From: Gemmatimonadota bacterium
GTDB taxonomy: Bacteria > JAAXHH01
Length of the DNA: 64,000 bases
Assembly (NCBI GenBank): GCA_009837395.1
Contig: VXTP01000030.1
Coordinates: 83,211 to 147,210 of the forward strand
Direction: 5' to 3'
The notes under the pieces are model-generated. The model was not told where the DNA came from and did no database searches. It saw only the letters and a program-made list of their open reading frames with translations. Shown here piece by piece: positions 51,944 through 60,911 of this stretch. Made by a program: the position numbers and the translations under genes. The stretch's first letter is position 1. Each line of letters opens with the position of its first letter.

Positions 51944-52639
51944 CTGGTCCCCGACGAATCTGGTTTCTACCCCGACCTCAGCCGTTATCTGCAGGCGCGA
52001 CTGGCGGAATCCAGCCAGATTCCGGCCGACCGCAGACAGACGCTGGACCGTGTTTCGGCGTATGTCTCCGCGCGGATTAGAAGCGGTGAGCCGGCCCAAC
52101 TGATCTTCATCTGCACACACAACTCCCGCCGGAGCCAGTTGGCCCAGATCTGGGCGTACACCGCCGCGCGGTTCTTCGGCATACAGGGAGTTGCCACCTA
52201 CTCCGGCGGAATGGAGGCCACCGACTTCGATCCGAGGGCCGTATCTGCGATGGTCCGGGCGGGATTCCGGGTCGAAAGGCAATCGAAGGAGGCCAACACG
52301 GTATTTCTCGTTCACGCGGGGAGCGAGATTCCCCCGGTGCGCGCGTTCTCCAAGGCTTACCACGATCCATCGAATCCACAGCACGGTTTCTGCGCGGTAC
52401 TGACCTGTTCGAGCGCCGACCGCGAATGTCCGGTGATACCCAGCGCGGACCGGCGCGTGCTCGTCCCCTACGAGGACCCGAAGTCCGCCGACGGCACGGA
52501 ACGGGAGGCGGAGGTCTACGACGAAAGGTGCCGGGAGATCTGCCGGGAGATGGTATGGCTGTTCGCGAGGACGGAGGGAGCGGCCGGGACGGGCGGGACT
52601 GACCAAGCGGCCGGGACGGACCAAGCGGCCAATGCGTGA
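51944..52639 (+). CDS. arsC: arsenate reductase, low-molecular-weight tyrosine phosphatase type; apparent CTG start
   Basis: A 231-aa protein. The phosphatase P-loop CTHNSRRS starts at Cys57 (CX5R) and [14 protein letters not shown] follows, as in Bacteroidota-type arsenate reductase-like phosphatases, which share the N-terminal [10 protein letters not shown] and [10 protein letters not shown] helices. No ATG, GTG or TTG precedes the P-loop in this frame; the first, TTG 52139, lies nine codons past the catalytic Cys. CTG 51944 has AAGGAG (51930-51935) eight bases upstream and gives the expected N-terminus. The C-terminus carries a TDQAA repeat. It reduces arsenate to arsenite for export by Acr3. 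Confidence 0.8.
   Translation: MVPDESGFYPDLSRYLQARLAESSQIPADRRQTLDRVSAYVSARIRSGEPAQLIFICTHNSRRSQLAQIWAYTAARFFGIQGVATYSGGMEATDFDPRAVSAMVRAGFRVERQSKEANTVFLVHAGSEIPPVRAFSKAYHDPSNPQHGFCAVLTCSSADRECPVIPSADRRVLVPYEDPKSADGTEREAEVYDERCREICREMVWLFARTEGAAGTGGTDQAAGTDQAANA
52601..52630 (+). repeat. 18-bp period repeat at the 3' end of arsC
   Basis: GACCAAGCGGCC is exact at 52601-52612 and 52619-52630, encoding TDQAAG then TDQAAN. Related GCGGCCGGGACG copies flank it. Confidence 0.8.
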
Positions 52640-52709
52640 CGCACGCGCTCGCGCGCTGTACCAGCGAGCATTCGAAGCGTCCTATCGTAAAATCACAAGA
52701 ACGGAAGCC

Positions 52710-53750
52710 ATGAATACAACGACGACTAAACTGTCGGTGCGCGACCGGTACCTGACCCTCTGGATCTTCCTGGCCATGGGCCTCGGCGTCGGGCTTGGCG
52801 TATGGACGCCGGAGGTGCCCGCCCTGATCCAGCTCGGGCAGGTGGGCACGACCAATCTGCCCATCGCCATCGGGCTCATCCTGATGATGTATCCCCCGCT
52901 GGCCAAGGTGAAGTACGAGGAACTGTGGGACGTGTTCCGCAACGTAAGGATCCTCGGCGCGTCCCTCTTCCTGAACTGGGTCGTCGGCCCCATCCTCATG
53001 TTCGGACTCGCCGCGCTCTTCCTGCCGGCGCATCCCGAGTACATGACCGGCCTGATCCTCATCGGCCTGGCCCGGTGCATCGCCATGGTCATCGTGTGGA
53101 ACGAACTGGCGAAGGGAAACACGGAGTATGCCGCCGGTCTCGTGGCCTTCAACAGCCTGTTCCAGGTCTTCTTCTATAGCGTGTACGCCTACGTCTTCAT
53201 CACGGTGCTGCCACCCTGGTTCGGGCTGGAGGGCAGCGTCGTGCCGGTAACGATCGTGCAGATCGCCGAAAGCGTGCTCATCTACCTGGGCATTCCCTTC
53301 TTCGGCGGGATGGCGACCCGCCTGGTCCTGCTGCGGCTCAAGGGAAGGCCGTGGTACGAGTCGACCTTCATCCCCCGCATCAGTCCCATCACCCTGGTGG
53401 CGCTGCTGTTCACCATCGTGGTCATGTTCAGCCTGAAGGGCGATACGATCGTGGCTATCCCCCTTGACGTGGTCCGGATCGCCGTTCCGCTCCTCGTCTA
53501 TTTCGTGCTCATGTTCCTGATCACCTTCTGGATGGGACGGAAGATCGGCGCGGACTATTCAAAGAACGCCACGCTTTCCTTCACGGCCGCGAGCAACAAC
53601 TTCGAACTGGCCATCGCCGTGGCCGTAGCCGTCTTCGGCATCGAATCGGGCGTGGCCTTCGCGGCCGTCATCGGCCCCCTCGTCGAGGTGCCGGTCATGA
53701 TCGCGCTGGTCAACGTGGCCCTGCGTTTCCGGCGCATGTATGACCGGTAA
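52710..53750 (+). CDS. acr3: arsenite efflux transporter Acr3
   Basis: A 346-aa membrane protein with about ten helices that expels arsenite using the proton gradient. The essential Cys123 in [18 protein letters not shown], and the [17 protein letters not shown] and [20 protein letters not shown] segments are diagnostic. The frame opens at 52632 but ATG 52710 gives the usual N-terminus. It completes the arsR-arsC-acr3 operon, 70 bases after arsC. Confidence 0.95.
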   Translation: MNTTTTKLSVRDRYLTLWIFLAMGLGVGLGVWTPEVPALIQLGQVGTTNLPIAIGLILMMYPPLAKVKYEELWDVFRNVRILGASLFLNWVVGPILMFGLAALFLPAHPEYMTGLILIGLARCIAMVIVWNELAKGNTEYAAGLVAFNSLFQVFFYSVYAYVFITVLPPWFGLEGSVVPVTIVQIAESVLIYLGIPFFGGMATRLVLLRLKGRPWYESTFIPRISPITLVALLFTIVVMFSLKGDTIVAIPLDVVRIAVPLLVYFVLMFLITFWMGRKIGADYSKNATLSFTAASNNFELAIAVAVAVFGIESGVAFAAVIGPLVEVPVMIALVNVALRFRRMYDR

Positions 53751-53776
53751 GCCGTCGCGGCGTCCCACGGCCGGGG

Positions 53777-53801
53777 CTGAACGCCGGGACCTGAACGCCG
53801 G
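53777..53801. repeat. 11-bp direct repeat
   Basis: CTGAACGCCGG at 53777-53787 and 53791-53801, offset 14 bases, just after acr3. Confidence 0.7.
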
Positions 53802-53816
53802 CGCCGAACTTTAACG

Positions 53817-53846
53817 TTGCTTCCTGGCGCTCCCGCTTGGTATAAT
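53817..53846 (+). promoter_or_regulatory. putative promoter of the EamA transporter gene
   Basis: TTGCTT (53817-53822), 18 bases, perfect TATAAT (53841-53846), about 27 bases before the ATG. Confidence 0.5.
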
Positions 53847-53872
53847 CTCGCCCTGCCGTTTCCTCTCGCTTC

Positions 53873-54784
53873 ATGCCTCCCGCGAAAAGGCTGGCCTGGG
53901 TGACCCACATCGACGAAAACCAGCCGTTGTCGACGAGGTCCGTCCTCCTCGTGCTGATGCTCTGCACGCTCTGGGGCGGCCTGGTCGTATCGGTCAAGGT
54001 GGGCCTGCAGGGCATCCCGCCGATCCTCCTGGCGGTGCTGCGGTTCGGCGTCGCCCTGGTGTGCGTCTTCGCCTGGACGCGCCTGGCCGGCGTCTCGCTT
54101 TACGTGGCACGGGGCGACCGCCTGATCATCGCCGTACCCGCCCTCGTCATGGCCGCGCAGATCCTCTTCCTGAACATCGGCGCGGAGCGGACCTCCGGAA
54201 GCCACGCCGTGCTGTTCATGCAGACCTACCCCTTCGTCGTCGCCGCCATCTCCCACTACATCATCCCGGGTGACCGCCTGACGTTGATGAAGAACCTCGG
54301 GCTGGTCCTGGCCGGCGCCGGCATGGTGCTGACCATATACGACGAGGCCGGTGGGCCGTCGACGCCGCTGGGAGACGTGCTTGTCCTCGGCAGCTCCATC
54401 AGCCTGGCCATACAGATCATGATCAACAAGGTCCTGGTCCGGCGCATCTCCCCCGTCTCGGTCATATTCTGGCAACAGGTGGTCGTGCTGCCCATCTTCA
54501 CCGTCCTCTGGGCACTGACCGAATGGGACCTCCCCGTAACGATCAACCTGGCCATCATCGCCGCGATTTTCTACCAGGGCGCCATCGTGGCCGGATTCTG
54601 CTTCCTCGTATGGATACGACTGCTGCAGCGGCACAGCGCCACCCAGATCAGCGCCTTCTTCTTCACGACGCCCCTGTTCGGCGTCCTCCTGAGCTGGCTC
54701 ATCCTCGGTGATCAGGTGACCACCTACCTCACGGGCGGCCTGGTGCTGCTGGCGGCCGGACTCTGGGTGGTCAACCGGTACTGA
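53873..54784 (+). CDS. EamA/DMT-superfamily transporter
   Basis: A 303-aa ten-helix membrane protein made of two EamA repeats. The first has LMLCTLWGGLVVSVKVGLQG and ERTSGSHAVLFMQTYPFVVA; the second contains GFCFLVWIRLLQRHSATQIS and FFTTPLFGVLLSWLILGD. Members export amino acids or other metabolites, and the substrate cannot be assigned. It has its own promoter-like sequence, so it need not belong to the arsenic operon. An amidohydrolase gene follows after 67 bases. Confidence 0.88.
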   Translation: MPPAKRLAWVTHIDENQPLSTRSVLLVLMLCTLWGGLVVSVKVGLQGIPPILLAVLRFGVALVCVFAWTRLAGVSLYVARGDRLIIAVPALVMAAQILFLNIGAERTSGSHAVLFMQTYPFVVAAISHYIIPGDRLTLMKNLGLVLAGAGMVLTIYDEAGGPSTPLGDVLVLGSSISLAIQIMINKVLVRRISPVSVIFWQQVVVLPIFTVLWALTEWDLPVTINLAIIAAIFYQGAIVAGFCFLVWIRLLQRHSATQISAFFFTTPLFGVLLSWLILGDQVTTYLTGGLVLLAAGLWVVNRY

Positions 54785-54851
54785 CGACCGGCCAACCGGC
54801 CAGGGACGACCGAAGGCCGACAACCCGCAACTTCAGAAAGGAAAACCAACG

Positions 54852-55691
54852 ATGATCATCGACTGCCATGCCCACGCGTGGGATTACTGGCCCTACGAAC
54901 CGGAAGTCCCGGATCCGGAGAACCGGGGCCGGGCCGAGATGCTGCTTCACGAAATGGACCTGGTAGGGGTGGACAAAGCGGTGCTGGTCTGCGCCAGGAT
55001 CGAACACAATCCCAACAACAACGACTACGGGGCCGAGTGCGTCCGCCAATACCCCGACCGGTTCATCCAGTTCGCCGACGTGGACTGTTCCTGGTCCGAC
55101 ACCTACCACATCCCGGGCGGCGCCGACCGGCTGGCTGAATCGGTAGAGAAGTACCGGCTGAAAGGGTTCACCCACTACCTGAAGGGTGATACGGACTGGT
55201 TCGAGTCGCGGGAAGGACTCGCGTTCTTCGAGAAGGCGGCCGAACTCAACCAGATCGCTTCCCTGGCCCTGGGTGCGGCCTGGATGCCCGCGCTGCGCAA
55301 GCTCGCGCAACGGTTTCCGGAAACGCCCTTCCTCTGCCATCACATGGCCGGCGTGAAGGTGGGCGAACCAGCGCCCCGGCCGATGCTCAAGGAGGTCCTG
55401 GCATCGGCGGACGTACCCAACATCCACATCAAGCTGTCCGGGTTCCAGTATGTATCGGAGACCGCCTGGGAATATCCCTACTCGGACTGCATGTGGATCG
55501 TCCGCAAGCTCTACGAGTACTACGGGGCCGACCGCCTCTGCTGGGCGTCCAACTATCCGCCCGTCGCCCGGGCGAGTACATACCAGCACTCGCTCGAAGC
55601 CGTACGAACCCACTGTACCTTCATCGCGAAGGCGGACATGGACCTCGTCCTGGGCGGGAATATGGTGCGTTTGCTGGCGGCGGCGGGGTGA
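54852..55691 (+). CDS. amidohydrolase_2-family hydrolase or decarboxylase
   Basis: A 279-aa TIM-barrel metal-dependent hydrolase. The first metal motif is DCHAHAWDYW (HxH), with LCHHMAG in the middle. The usual C-terminal aspartate motif (GSDYP) is ASNYPP here, an Asn variant seen in some members of this family. Such enzymes open lactones or decarboxylate aromatic acids. AAAGGA precedes ATG 54852. It may be cotranscribed with the EamA gene. Confidence 0.8.
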   Translation: MIIDCHAHAWDYWPYEPEVPDPENRGRAEMLLHEMDLVGVDKAVLVCARIEHNPNNNDYGAECVRQYPDRFIQFADVDCSWSDTYHIPGGADRLAESVEKYRLKGFTHYLKGDTDWFESREGLAFFEKAAELNQIASLALGAAWMPALRKLAQRFPETPFLCHHMAGVKVGEPAPRPMLKEVLASADVPNIHIKLSGFQYVSETAWEYPYSDCMWIVRKLYEYYGADRLCWASNYPPVARASTYQHSLEAVRTHCTFIAKADMDLVLGGNMVRLLAAAG

Positions 55692-55697
55692 AACCTT

Positions 55698-55718
55698 GTA
55701 ATAATCGGAAACTATTAC
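55698..55718. promoter_or_regulatory. inverted repeat GTAATA-N9-TATTAC
   Basis: A six-base inverted repeat seven bases after the amidohydrolase stop. It may be a weak stem-loop or an operator for the efflux operon. Confidence 0.3.
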
Positions 55719-55789
55719 CGGGCGCCCGCTGTCTAATGGAGCAGACAGGCGCGAACTTCCCGTGAATAACAGGCTATCGCGGGTGTATA

Positions 55790-55817
55790 TTAACAATAGT
55801 TAGTATTGATTTAGTAT
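55790..55817 (+). promoter_or_regulatory. putative promoter of the RND efflux operon
   Basis: TTAACA (55790-55795), 16 bases, TAGTAT (55812-55817). TTAGTAT is repeated 11 bases apart (55800 and 55811), which could be a repressor-binding direct repeat over the -10. Confidence 0.4.
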
Positions 55818-55836
55818 CGTTCTGACAGGAGCAGGC

Positions 55837-56976
55837 ATGCGTCGTCCAGGCGTTCTACCTTTAGTAATGCGTCTTTCCCGGACAGCCGCCGCCGCGGTGT
55901 GCATCGCTTTCCTGGCGGCATTCGTTGCGGCGGGGTGCGGCGACGCAAGTTCGGATACGGCCGATGACGATTCCAGCGAAGAGAAGGTCGTCGGCAAGGA
56001 CGGCGAGGCCGAAGCAGACACCACGGAGGTGCCGCCGGTCCCGGTAAACGTGTTCGAGGCTTCCCTCGGCACCATTTCGGATGTCGTGCTGACGACCGCG
56101 ACGGTGGAAGCCGACCGCGACGCCCAGATTTTCCCGCGGACGACCGCCATGATCGAAGAGATGCGCGTCGAGGAAGGCGACTACGTGAAGCGGGGCGACG
56201 TCCTCGCCGTGCTGGAAAACGACGAAGAGGAAGTAAGCCTGGCGCGCGCGGAGGCCATCCGGGACGCCCGCAAGCAGGAATTCGATCGTTCGGAGGCCAT
56301 GCTGGAGGGACAGCTCATCAGCGAGGTGGACCACGAGGCGAAGGAACGGGAGCTTATCATGGCCCGGGCGGACTGGGAGTCCGCCAAGGTCGCCTTCGAC
56401 AAGACCACCATACGCGCGCCGTTCAGCGGCACCATCACGGAACGCCACCAGAACGTCGGCAACATGGCCAGGCCGGGGGATGCGCTTTTCACACTGGTCG
56501 ACCTCAACACGTTGCTGATCTACACCCACCTGCCCGAAATGGAGTGGTCGCACGTGGCCCCGGGCCAGCAGGTCATCCTCGAAACGGAGACCCTGCCGGA
56601 CGGCACGTTCAACGGCACGATACACCGGGTGAGCTCCATCATCAATCCGCAGAACGGCACCTTCAAGGTCACCATAAGGATCGACGATCCCGGTTGGCGG
56701 CTCAAGCCGGGCATGTTCGTCAAGGTGACCATCCTCGCAGACCAGCACGAAGGCGTACTGCTGATCCCCAAGATCGCCCTGCTGGAAGACGATGAAGTCT
56801 TCACCGTGAAGGACAGCATCGCAACCCGCGTCGCCCTCACCCTCGGCCTGCAGGACGCGGACTTCACCGAGATCCAGGAAGGGTTGAGCCCGGGCGACCT
56901 GGTCGTGATCGCCGGCCATCGCAGCATGAAAGACAGCACCCGGGTTAAGATCGTCGCTCCCGAAGCGCCGGAATAA
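55837..56976 (+). CDS. RND efflux periplasmic adaptor (membrane fusion protein)
   Basis: A 379-aa lipoprotein adaptor. A signal peptide ends in a lipobox (VAAGC, Cys34). The barrel-sandwich lipoyl half-motifs are DAQIFPRTTAMIEEMRVEEG and IRAPFSGTITERHQNVGN around a helical hairpin (about 120-180). Beta-barrel and membrane-proximal domains follow to the end. AGGAG precedes the ATG. It starts five bases before the first permease gene and should bridge the pump to a TolC channel. Confidence 0.92.
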   Translation: MRRPGVLPLVMRLSRTAAAAVCIAFLAAFVAAGCGDASSDTADDDSSEEKVVGKDGEAEADTTEVPPVPVNVFEASLGTISDVVLTTATVEADRDAQIFPRTTAMIEEMRVEEGDYVKRGDVLAVLENDEEEVSLARAEAIRDARKQEFDRSEAMLEGQLISEVDHEAKERELIMARADWESAKVAFDKTTIRAPFSGTITERHQNVGNMARPGDALFTLVDLNTLLIYTHLPEMEWSHVAPGQQVILETETLPDGTFNGTIHRVSSIINPQNGTFKVTIRIDDPGWRLKPGMFVKVTILADQHEGVLLIPKIALLEDDEVFTVKDSIATRVALTLGLQDADFTEIQEGLSPGDLVVIAGHRSMKDSTRVKIVAPEAPE

Positions 56977-56981
56977 CCTCC

Positions 56982-59900
56982 ATGAACATCGTTGATTTCG
57001 CCATTCGCAAGCCCGTCACCATCACGATGCTGGTACTGGCTGCGCTGATCTTCGGATACGTGTCCTTCCAGCGTCTGGCGGTCAATCTCCTTCCGGACAT
57101 CTCCTACCCTTCCCTCACGGTGCGCACGGAGTACGAAGGCGCCGCTCCCCAGGAAATCGAAAACCTCATATCCCGCCGGATAGAAGAGGACGTGGGGGTC
57201 GTTACCGGCCTGGTGGAAGTCAGTTCCATCTCCCGGGCGGGCGTCTCCGACGTGGTGCTCGAGTTCGATTGGGACACGGACATGAACCTGGCCATCATGG
57301 ACGTGCGGGAACGGGTGGACCGCGTATTCCTGCCCCAGGACGCCGAGCGTCCCATCCTCTTGAGGTACAACCCGGAGCTCGACCCCATCATGCGCCTGGG
57401 GTTGTCCGGAGACGACCTGATCATGCTGCGGAACCTGGCGGACTGGGAGATCAGGCGTCAGCTCGAAACGGTGCCGGGCGTAGCCTCGGTCCGCATCAAG
57501 GGCGGGCTGGTCGAAGAAATCCAGGTGGAGATCAACGAAGCGCAATTGACCCGGCTGGGACTTACCTTCGGCCAGATCAACCAGCGTCTCGCCGCGGAGA
57601 ACATCAACCAGGCCGGGGGGCAGCTCCAGGAAGGCGACGAAGCGCTGATCGTACGGGCGGTCAACGAATTCCAGACCGTCGAGGAAATCGGCGAGATCAT
57701 CATCTCCAGCCGGGGCGAGGTACCCGTGCGCCTCCACGACGTAGCCACGGTCCGGCGGCATTTCAAGGAAAGGAAGACCCTTACGCGGATCAACGGCCGC
57801 GAAAGCGTGGAAATCGCCCTGTTCAAGGAAGCGGACGCCAACACGGTGACGGTCGCCCGGGCGATCCGGGAACGGCTGGGCGATGTGGAAACGGGAGATG
57901 CGGACCCAACGGGAGATGCGGAACCAGTAGTCGCCGAAGGAACGGAAGACGAAGCAACCGAGCAGTCGGATGACACCACCGAGCAATCGGAAGAAACGGC
58001 CGCGGCCGGTGCGGAAACAACGGGCGCCGGACCCGGTGCCGCCGTGATGAGCTTCGAGACGAACACCATCGTTTCGACGCTGCCCGAAGGCGTGACCCTG
58101 CACCTCGTGTCGGACCAGTCCCGCTTCATCGAAAACGCCATCGACGAGGTGATCAAGACGGCCCAGAGGGGCGGCGTGCTGGCGATCCTCGTCCTCTTCC
58201 TCTTCCTGCGCAACCTCCGCAGCACACTCATCGTCGGCGTGGCCATCCCGGTGTCCGTGCTGATCACCTTCATCCTGATGTTCTTCAGCCAGACCACGCT
58301 CAACATCATGTCCCTCGGCGGCCTGGCCCTGGGCATCGGCATGCTGGTGGACAACGCCATCGTCGTGCTGGAGAGCATCTTCCGCTGCCGGGAGGAAGGC
58401 GACAGCATGGTGGAAGCCGCCCGCCGCGGCGCGTCGGAAGTGGGGATGGCGGTGACCGCTTCGACCCTGACCACCATCGCCGTGTTCTTTCCCATCGTAT
58501 TCATCGAAGGCATCGCCGGCCAGATCTTCACCGACCAGGCCCTGACCGTCACCTTCGCCCTCCTGGCGTCCCTGGCCGTGGCCCTGACCTTCATTCCCAT
58601 GATGGCTTCGCGGGAAGGCAGCCTGGGCGAGAGGGCGGGGCGGGGCCTCTGGGTACAGTCGGCCTTCGGAGATTTCAGGCGGACGGCCGCGGAGGAGCGC
58701 GGTGGGGCGATCCGATGGTTTGCCGGCAGGCTGGGCAGCGATTCGGCGAACTGGTTCGTGAACACCTTCCCGGGCCTGCGCTGGTTCGGTGAGATCGCTC
58801 AGCATTTCCGGCAGAAGGGTGGCGATCGGTCCCCAGGCGCGGCCCGCTGGATCCTGTTCTTTCCCTTATACCTTGTCGGCAGAATCCTCCTGCTGGCAGG
58901 CCACTGGCTATGGGGCAGCGTCAGGCAGTACCGGAGCCCGGATGTTCGCCCTCCCAAGAACCGGTGGCTGCGTGCGGTCGCGTGGGCTCCGCGCTGGATC
59001 CTCGTCTTCCTCACCCGGCTGATCCTGCCCGGCTACCGGCTCGTCCGGTTCCTGGTCGGCAGTCTGTTCAAGATCCTGTTTACGATCGTCCCCAACCTGC
59101 TTCTCGTGGCCCTCTTACCCGTGTGGTTTCTCCTGCGCGGGGTCTTCTGGGTGCTGGGCAAGGTGGCTCAACCGATCCTTTACGTTTTCAACAAGGGGCT
59201 TGAAGGCCTTCAGTCGGCCTATGTGTCCTTTCTCACCAGGGCGCTCAACCAGCGTTTTGTCACGTTGCTCGCGGTCGCGGTGATCGTCGGGACGACCATG
59301 GTACTCATTCCCCGCCTCGGTACCGAGCTGATCCCGGAAATGGAGCAGGGCGAGTTCGCGGTGGACCTCATCCTGCCCACCGGCACACCGCTGGAGGAAA
59401 CGGACGAAACCGCGACGATGATCGAGTCCCTGATCAGGGAGGATGCGGATATCAGGCAGGTCTACGTCGTGGTGGGCGCGACGGAGTCCAGTGGATCGCT
59501 CATGGATGAAGAGCGCGAGAACGTGGCCCGCGTCGGGGTCATGCTCGACGCAGAGGCCATTCGGACACGAGGCAGCGATCCCGTCATGGACCGTCTGCGG
59601 CAACGCCTGTCCGATATACCGGACGCCCGGGTCGAATTCGTCCGGCCGGCGCTGTTCAGCTTCAAGGCTCCGCTGGAGGTCGAGATCCGGGGATACAACC
59701 TCAAGGACCTCCGCGGCGTCAGCGGAGAGGTGGTCGACGTCTTAGGCGACCTGGAAGGCCTGAGGGACGTGCGGTCCCTGATGGAGGCGGGCTACCCCGA
59801 AGCCGTAATCGTTTTCGACCGCGACCGGATGGCGGCCCTCGGCGTGGACATCGGGCAGGCCGCGGACGCGATCCGGAACAAGGTGCGCGGCAGCGTGGCC

Positions 59901-60890
59901 ACCCGGTTCTCGGCGGGAGAACGCAAGATCGACATCCTGGTGCGGGCAAGGGAAGAAGACCGGAGGCAGATCGCCCAGTTGAAGGCCATGGCCGTAAACG
60001 CGGGCGAACGGGGGAACGCCGGGCAGAGCGAGCGGACAGGCGGGAACGAAGAAGGGGAGGAGTCGGCATTCCGGGCGGGCGCCCAGGCTTCTGCTTCCCG
60101 CGCCCTGGAAAGCGGTCCGATCCAGCTCGGTGCCGTGGCCCGGGTACAGCTGGACGAGGGTCCGAGCGAGATCCGGCGCATCGACCAGCAACGCGTGGCC
60201 CTGGTGACGGCGAATCTGACCGGCATCGACCTGGGAAGCGTGGCCGGCGACATGCAGGAGAGGCTGGCCGGAATGCGTCTTCCCGACGATTTCAGCATCG
60301 ACATCGGCGGCCAGTACCGGGAGATGACCATCGCTTCGCGCAGCATGCTGCTGGCCATCGCCATGGCCGTGTTCCTGGTCTACCTGGTCATGGCTTCGCA
60401 GTTCGAGTCGCTGCTCCATCCCTTCATCATCATGATCTCCTTTGTGCTTGCCCTCTCGGGGGTTTTGCTTACCCTTTATCTACTGGACATCGCGATCAGC
60501 GTGATCGTCCTGATCGGCATCATCATGCTGGCCGGAATCGTGGTGAACAACGCCATCGTGCTGGTGGACTATATCAACCAGCTGCGGCGCCGCGGCATCG
60601 AGCGGATCGAGGCGGTCATCACCGCGGGCCGGGTCCGGCTTCGCCCCATTCTCATGACTTCGGCCACGACGATCCTGGGACTGCTTCCGCTCGCGCTGGG
60701 CCTGGGCGAAGGCGCAGAGATCCGCACGCCCCTCGCCGTTACCGTGATCGCGGGACTGATCGCTTCGACCTTCCTGACCCTCATCGTGATCCCGGTGATC
60801 TACTCGCTGGTGGACCGGGATCAGCACAGCGCTCCCGCAGAGGCTGCGCCGGCGGAGGGTCCCGTCCCGGCAGGTCCCGTCCAGTCATGA
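56982..60890 (+). CDS. RND efflux permease with large insertions
   Basis: A 1302-aa inner-membrane proton-driven pump; AcrB-type proteins are near 1040 aa. TM1 and porter starts (IRKPVTITMLVLAAL, LLPDISYPSLTVRTEYEGA) and GLALGIGMLVDNAIVVLESI, the proton-relay helix, are canonical. Extra material lies at about 301-356 (acidic Thr/Glu linker with a repeated TGDA element), 546-746 (a central stretch with several hydrophobic segments before the second-half TM at about 757) and 1006-1045 (Gly/Glu-rich). Substrate unknown. Confidence 0.92.
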   Translation: MNIVDFAIRKPVTITMLVLAALIFGYVSFQRLAVNLLPDISYPSLTVRTEYEGAAPQEIENLISRRIEEDVGVVTGLVEVSSISRAGVSDVVLEFDWDTDMNLAIMDVRERVDRVFLPQDAERPILLRYNPELDPIMRLGLSGDDLIMLRNLADWEIRRQLETVPGVASVRIKGGLVEEIQVEINEAQLTRLGLTFGQINQRLAAENINQAGGQLQEGDEALIVRAVNEFQTVEEIGEIIISSRGEVPVRLHDVATVRRHFKERKTLTRINGRESVEIALFKEADANTVTVARAIRERLGDVETGDADPTGDAEPVVAEGTEDEATEQSDDTTEQSEETAAAGAETTGAGPGAAVMSFETNTIVSTLPEGVTLHLVSDQSRFIENAIDEVIKTAQRGGVLAILVLFLFLRNLRSTLIVGVAIPVSVLITFILMFFSQTTLNIMSLGGLALGIGMLVDNAIVVLESIFRCREEGDSMVEAARRGASEVGMAVTASTLTTIAVFFPIVFIEGIAGQIFTDQALTVTFALLASLAVALTFIPMMASREGSLGERAGRGLWVQSAFGDFRRTAAEERGGAIRWFAGRLGSDSANWFVNTFPGLRWFGEIAQHFRQKGGDRSPGAARWILFFPLYLVGRILLLAGHWLWGSVRQYRSPDVRPPKNRWLRAVAWAPRWILVFLTRLILPGYRLVRFLVGSLFKILFTIVPNLLLVALLPVWFLLRGVFWVLGKVAQPILYVFNKGLEGLQSAYVSFLTRALNQRFVTLLAVAVIVGTTMVLIPRLGTELIPEMEQGEFAVDLILPTGTPLEETDETATMIESLIREDADIRQVYVVVGATESSGSLMDEERENVARVGVMLDAEAIRTRGSDPVMDRLRQRLSDIPDARVEFVRPALFSFKAPLEVEIRGYNLKDLRGVSGEVVDVLGDLEGLRDVRSLMEAGYPEAVIVFDRDRMAALGVDIGQAADAIRNKVRGSVATRFSAGERKIDILVRAREEDRRQIAQLKAMAVNAGERGNAGQSERTGGNEEGEESAFRAGAQASASRALESGPIQLGAVARVQLDEGPSEIRRIDQQRVALVTANLTGIDLGSVAGDMQERLAGMRLPDDFSIDIGGQYREMTIASRSMLLAIAMAVFLVYLVMASQFESLLHPFIIMISFVLALSGVLLTLYLLDIAISVIVLIGIIMLAGIVVNNAIVLVDYINQLRRRGIERIEAVITAGRVRLRPILMTSATTILGLLPLALGLGEGAEIRTPLAVTVIAGLIASTFLTLIVIPVIYSLVDRDQHSAPAEAAPAEGPVPAGPVQS
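57892..57925 (+). repeat. 18-bp tandem repeat in RND permease linker
   Basis: ACGGGAGATGCGGA appears twice, 18 bases apart, encoding TGDAD-P and TGDAE-P in the acidic linker. A looser EQS repeat follows. Confidence 0.75.
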
Positions 60891-60911
60891 CCGGAAACCA
60901 ACGAGCCTGAT

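Noticed and set aside
51226-54784. Arsenic operon considered as part of a mobile element
   Set aside because: No transposase, integrase, tRNA or flanking repeats are visible; only the promoter region is AT-rich.
56520-58805. 761-codon minus-strand open frame across the adaptor and RND permease genes
   Set aside because: It is antisense to intact, motif-bearing efflux proteins and its translation is low-complexity His/Gly/Asp-rich.
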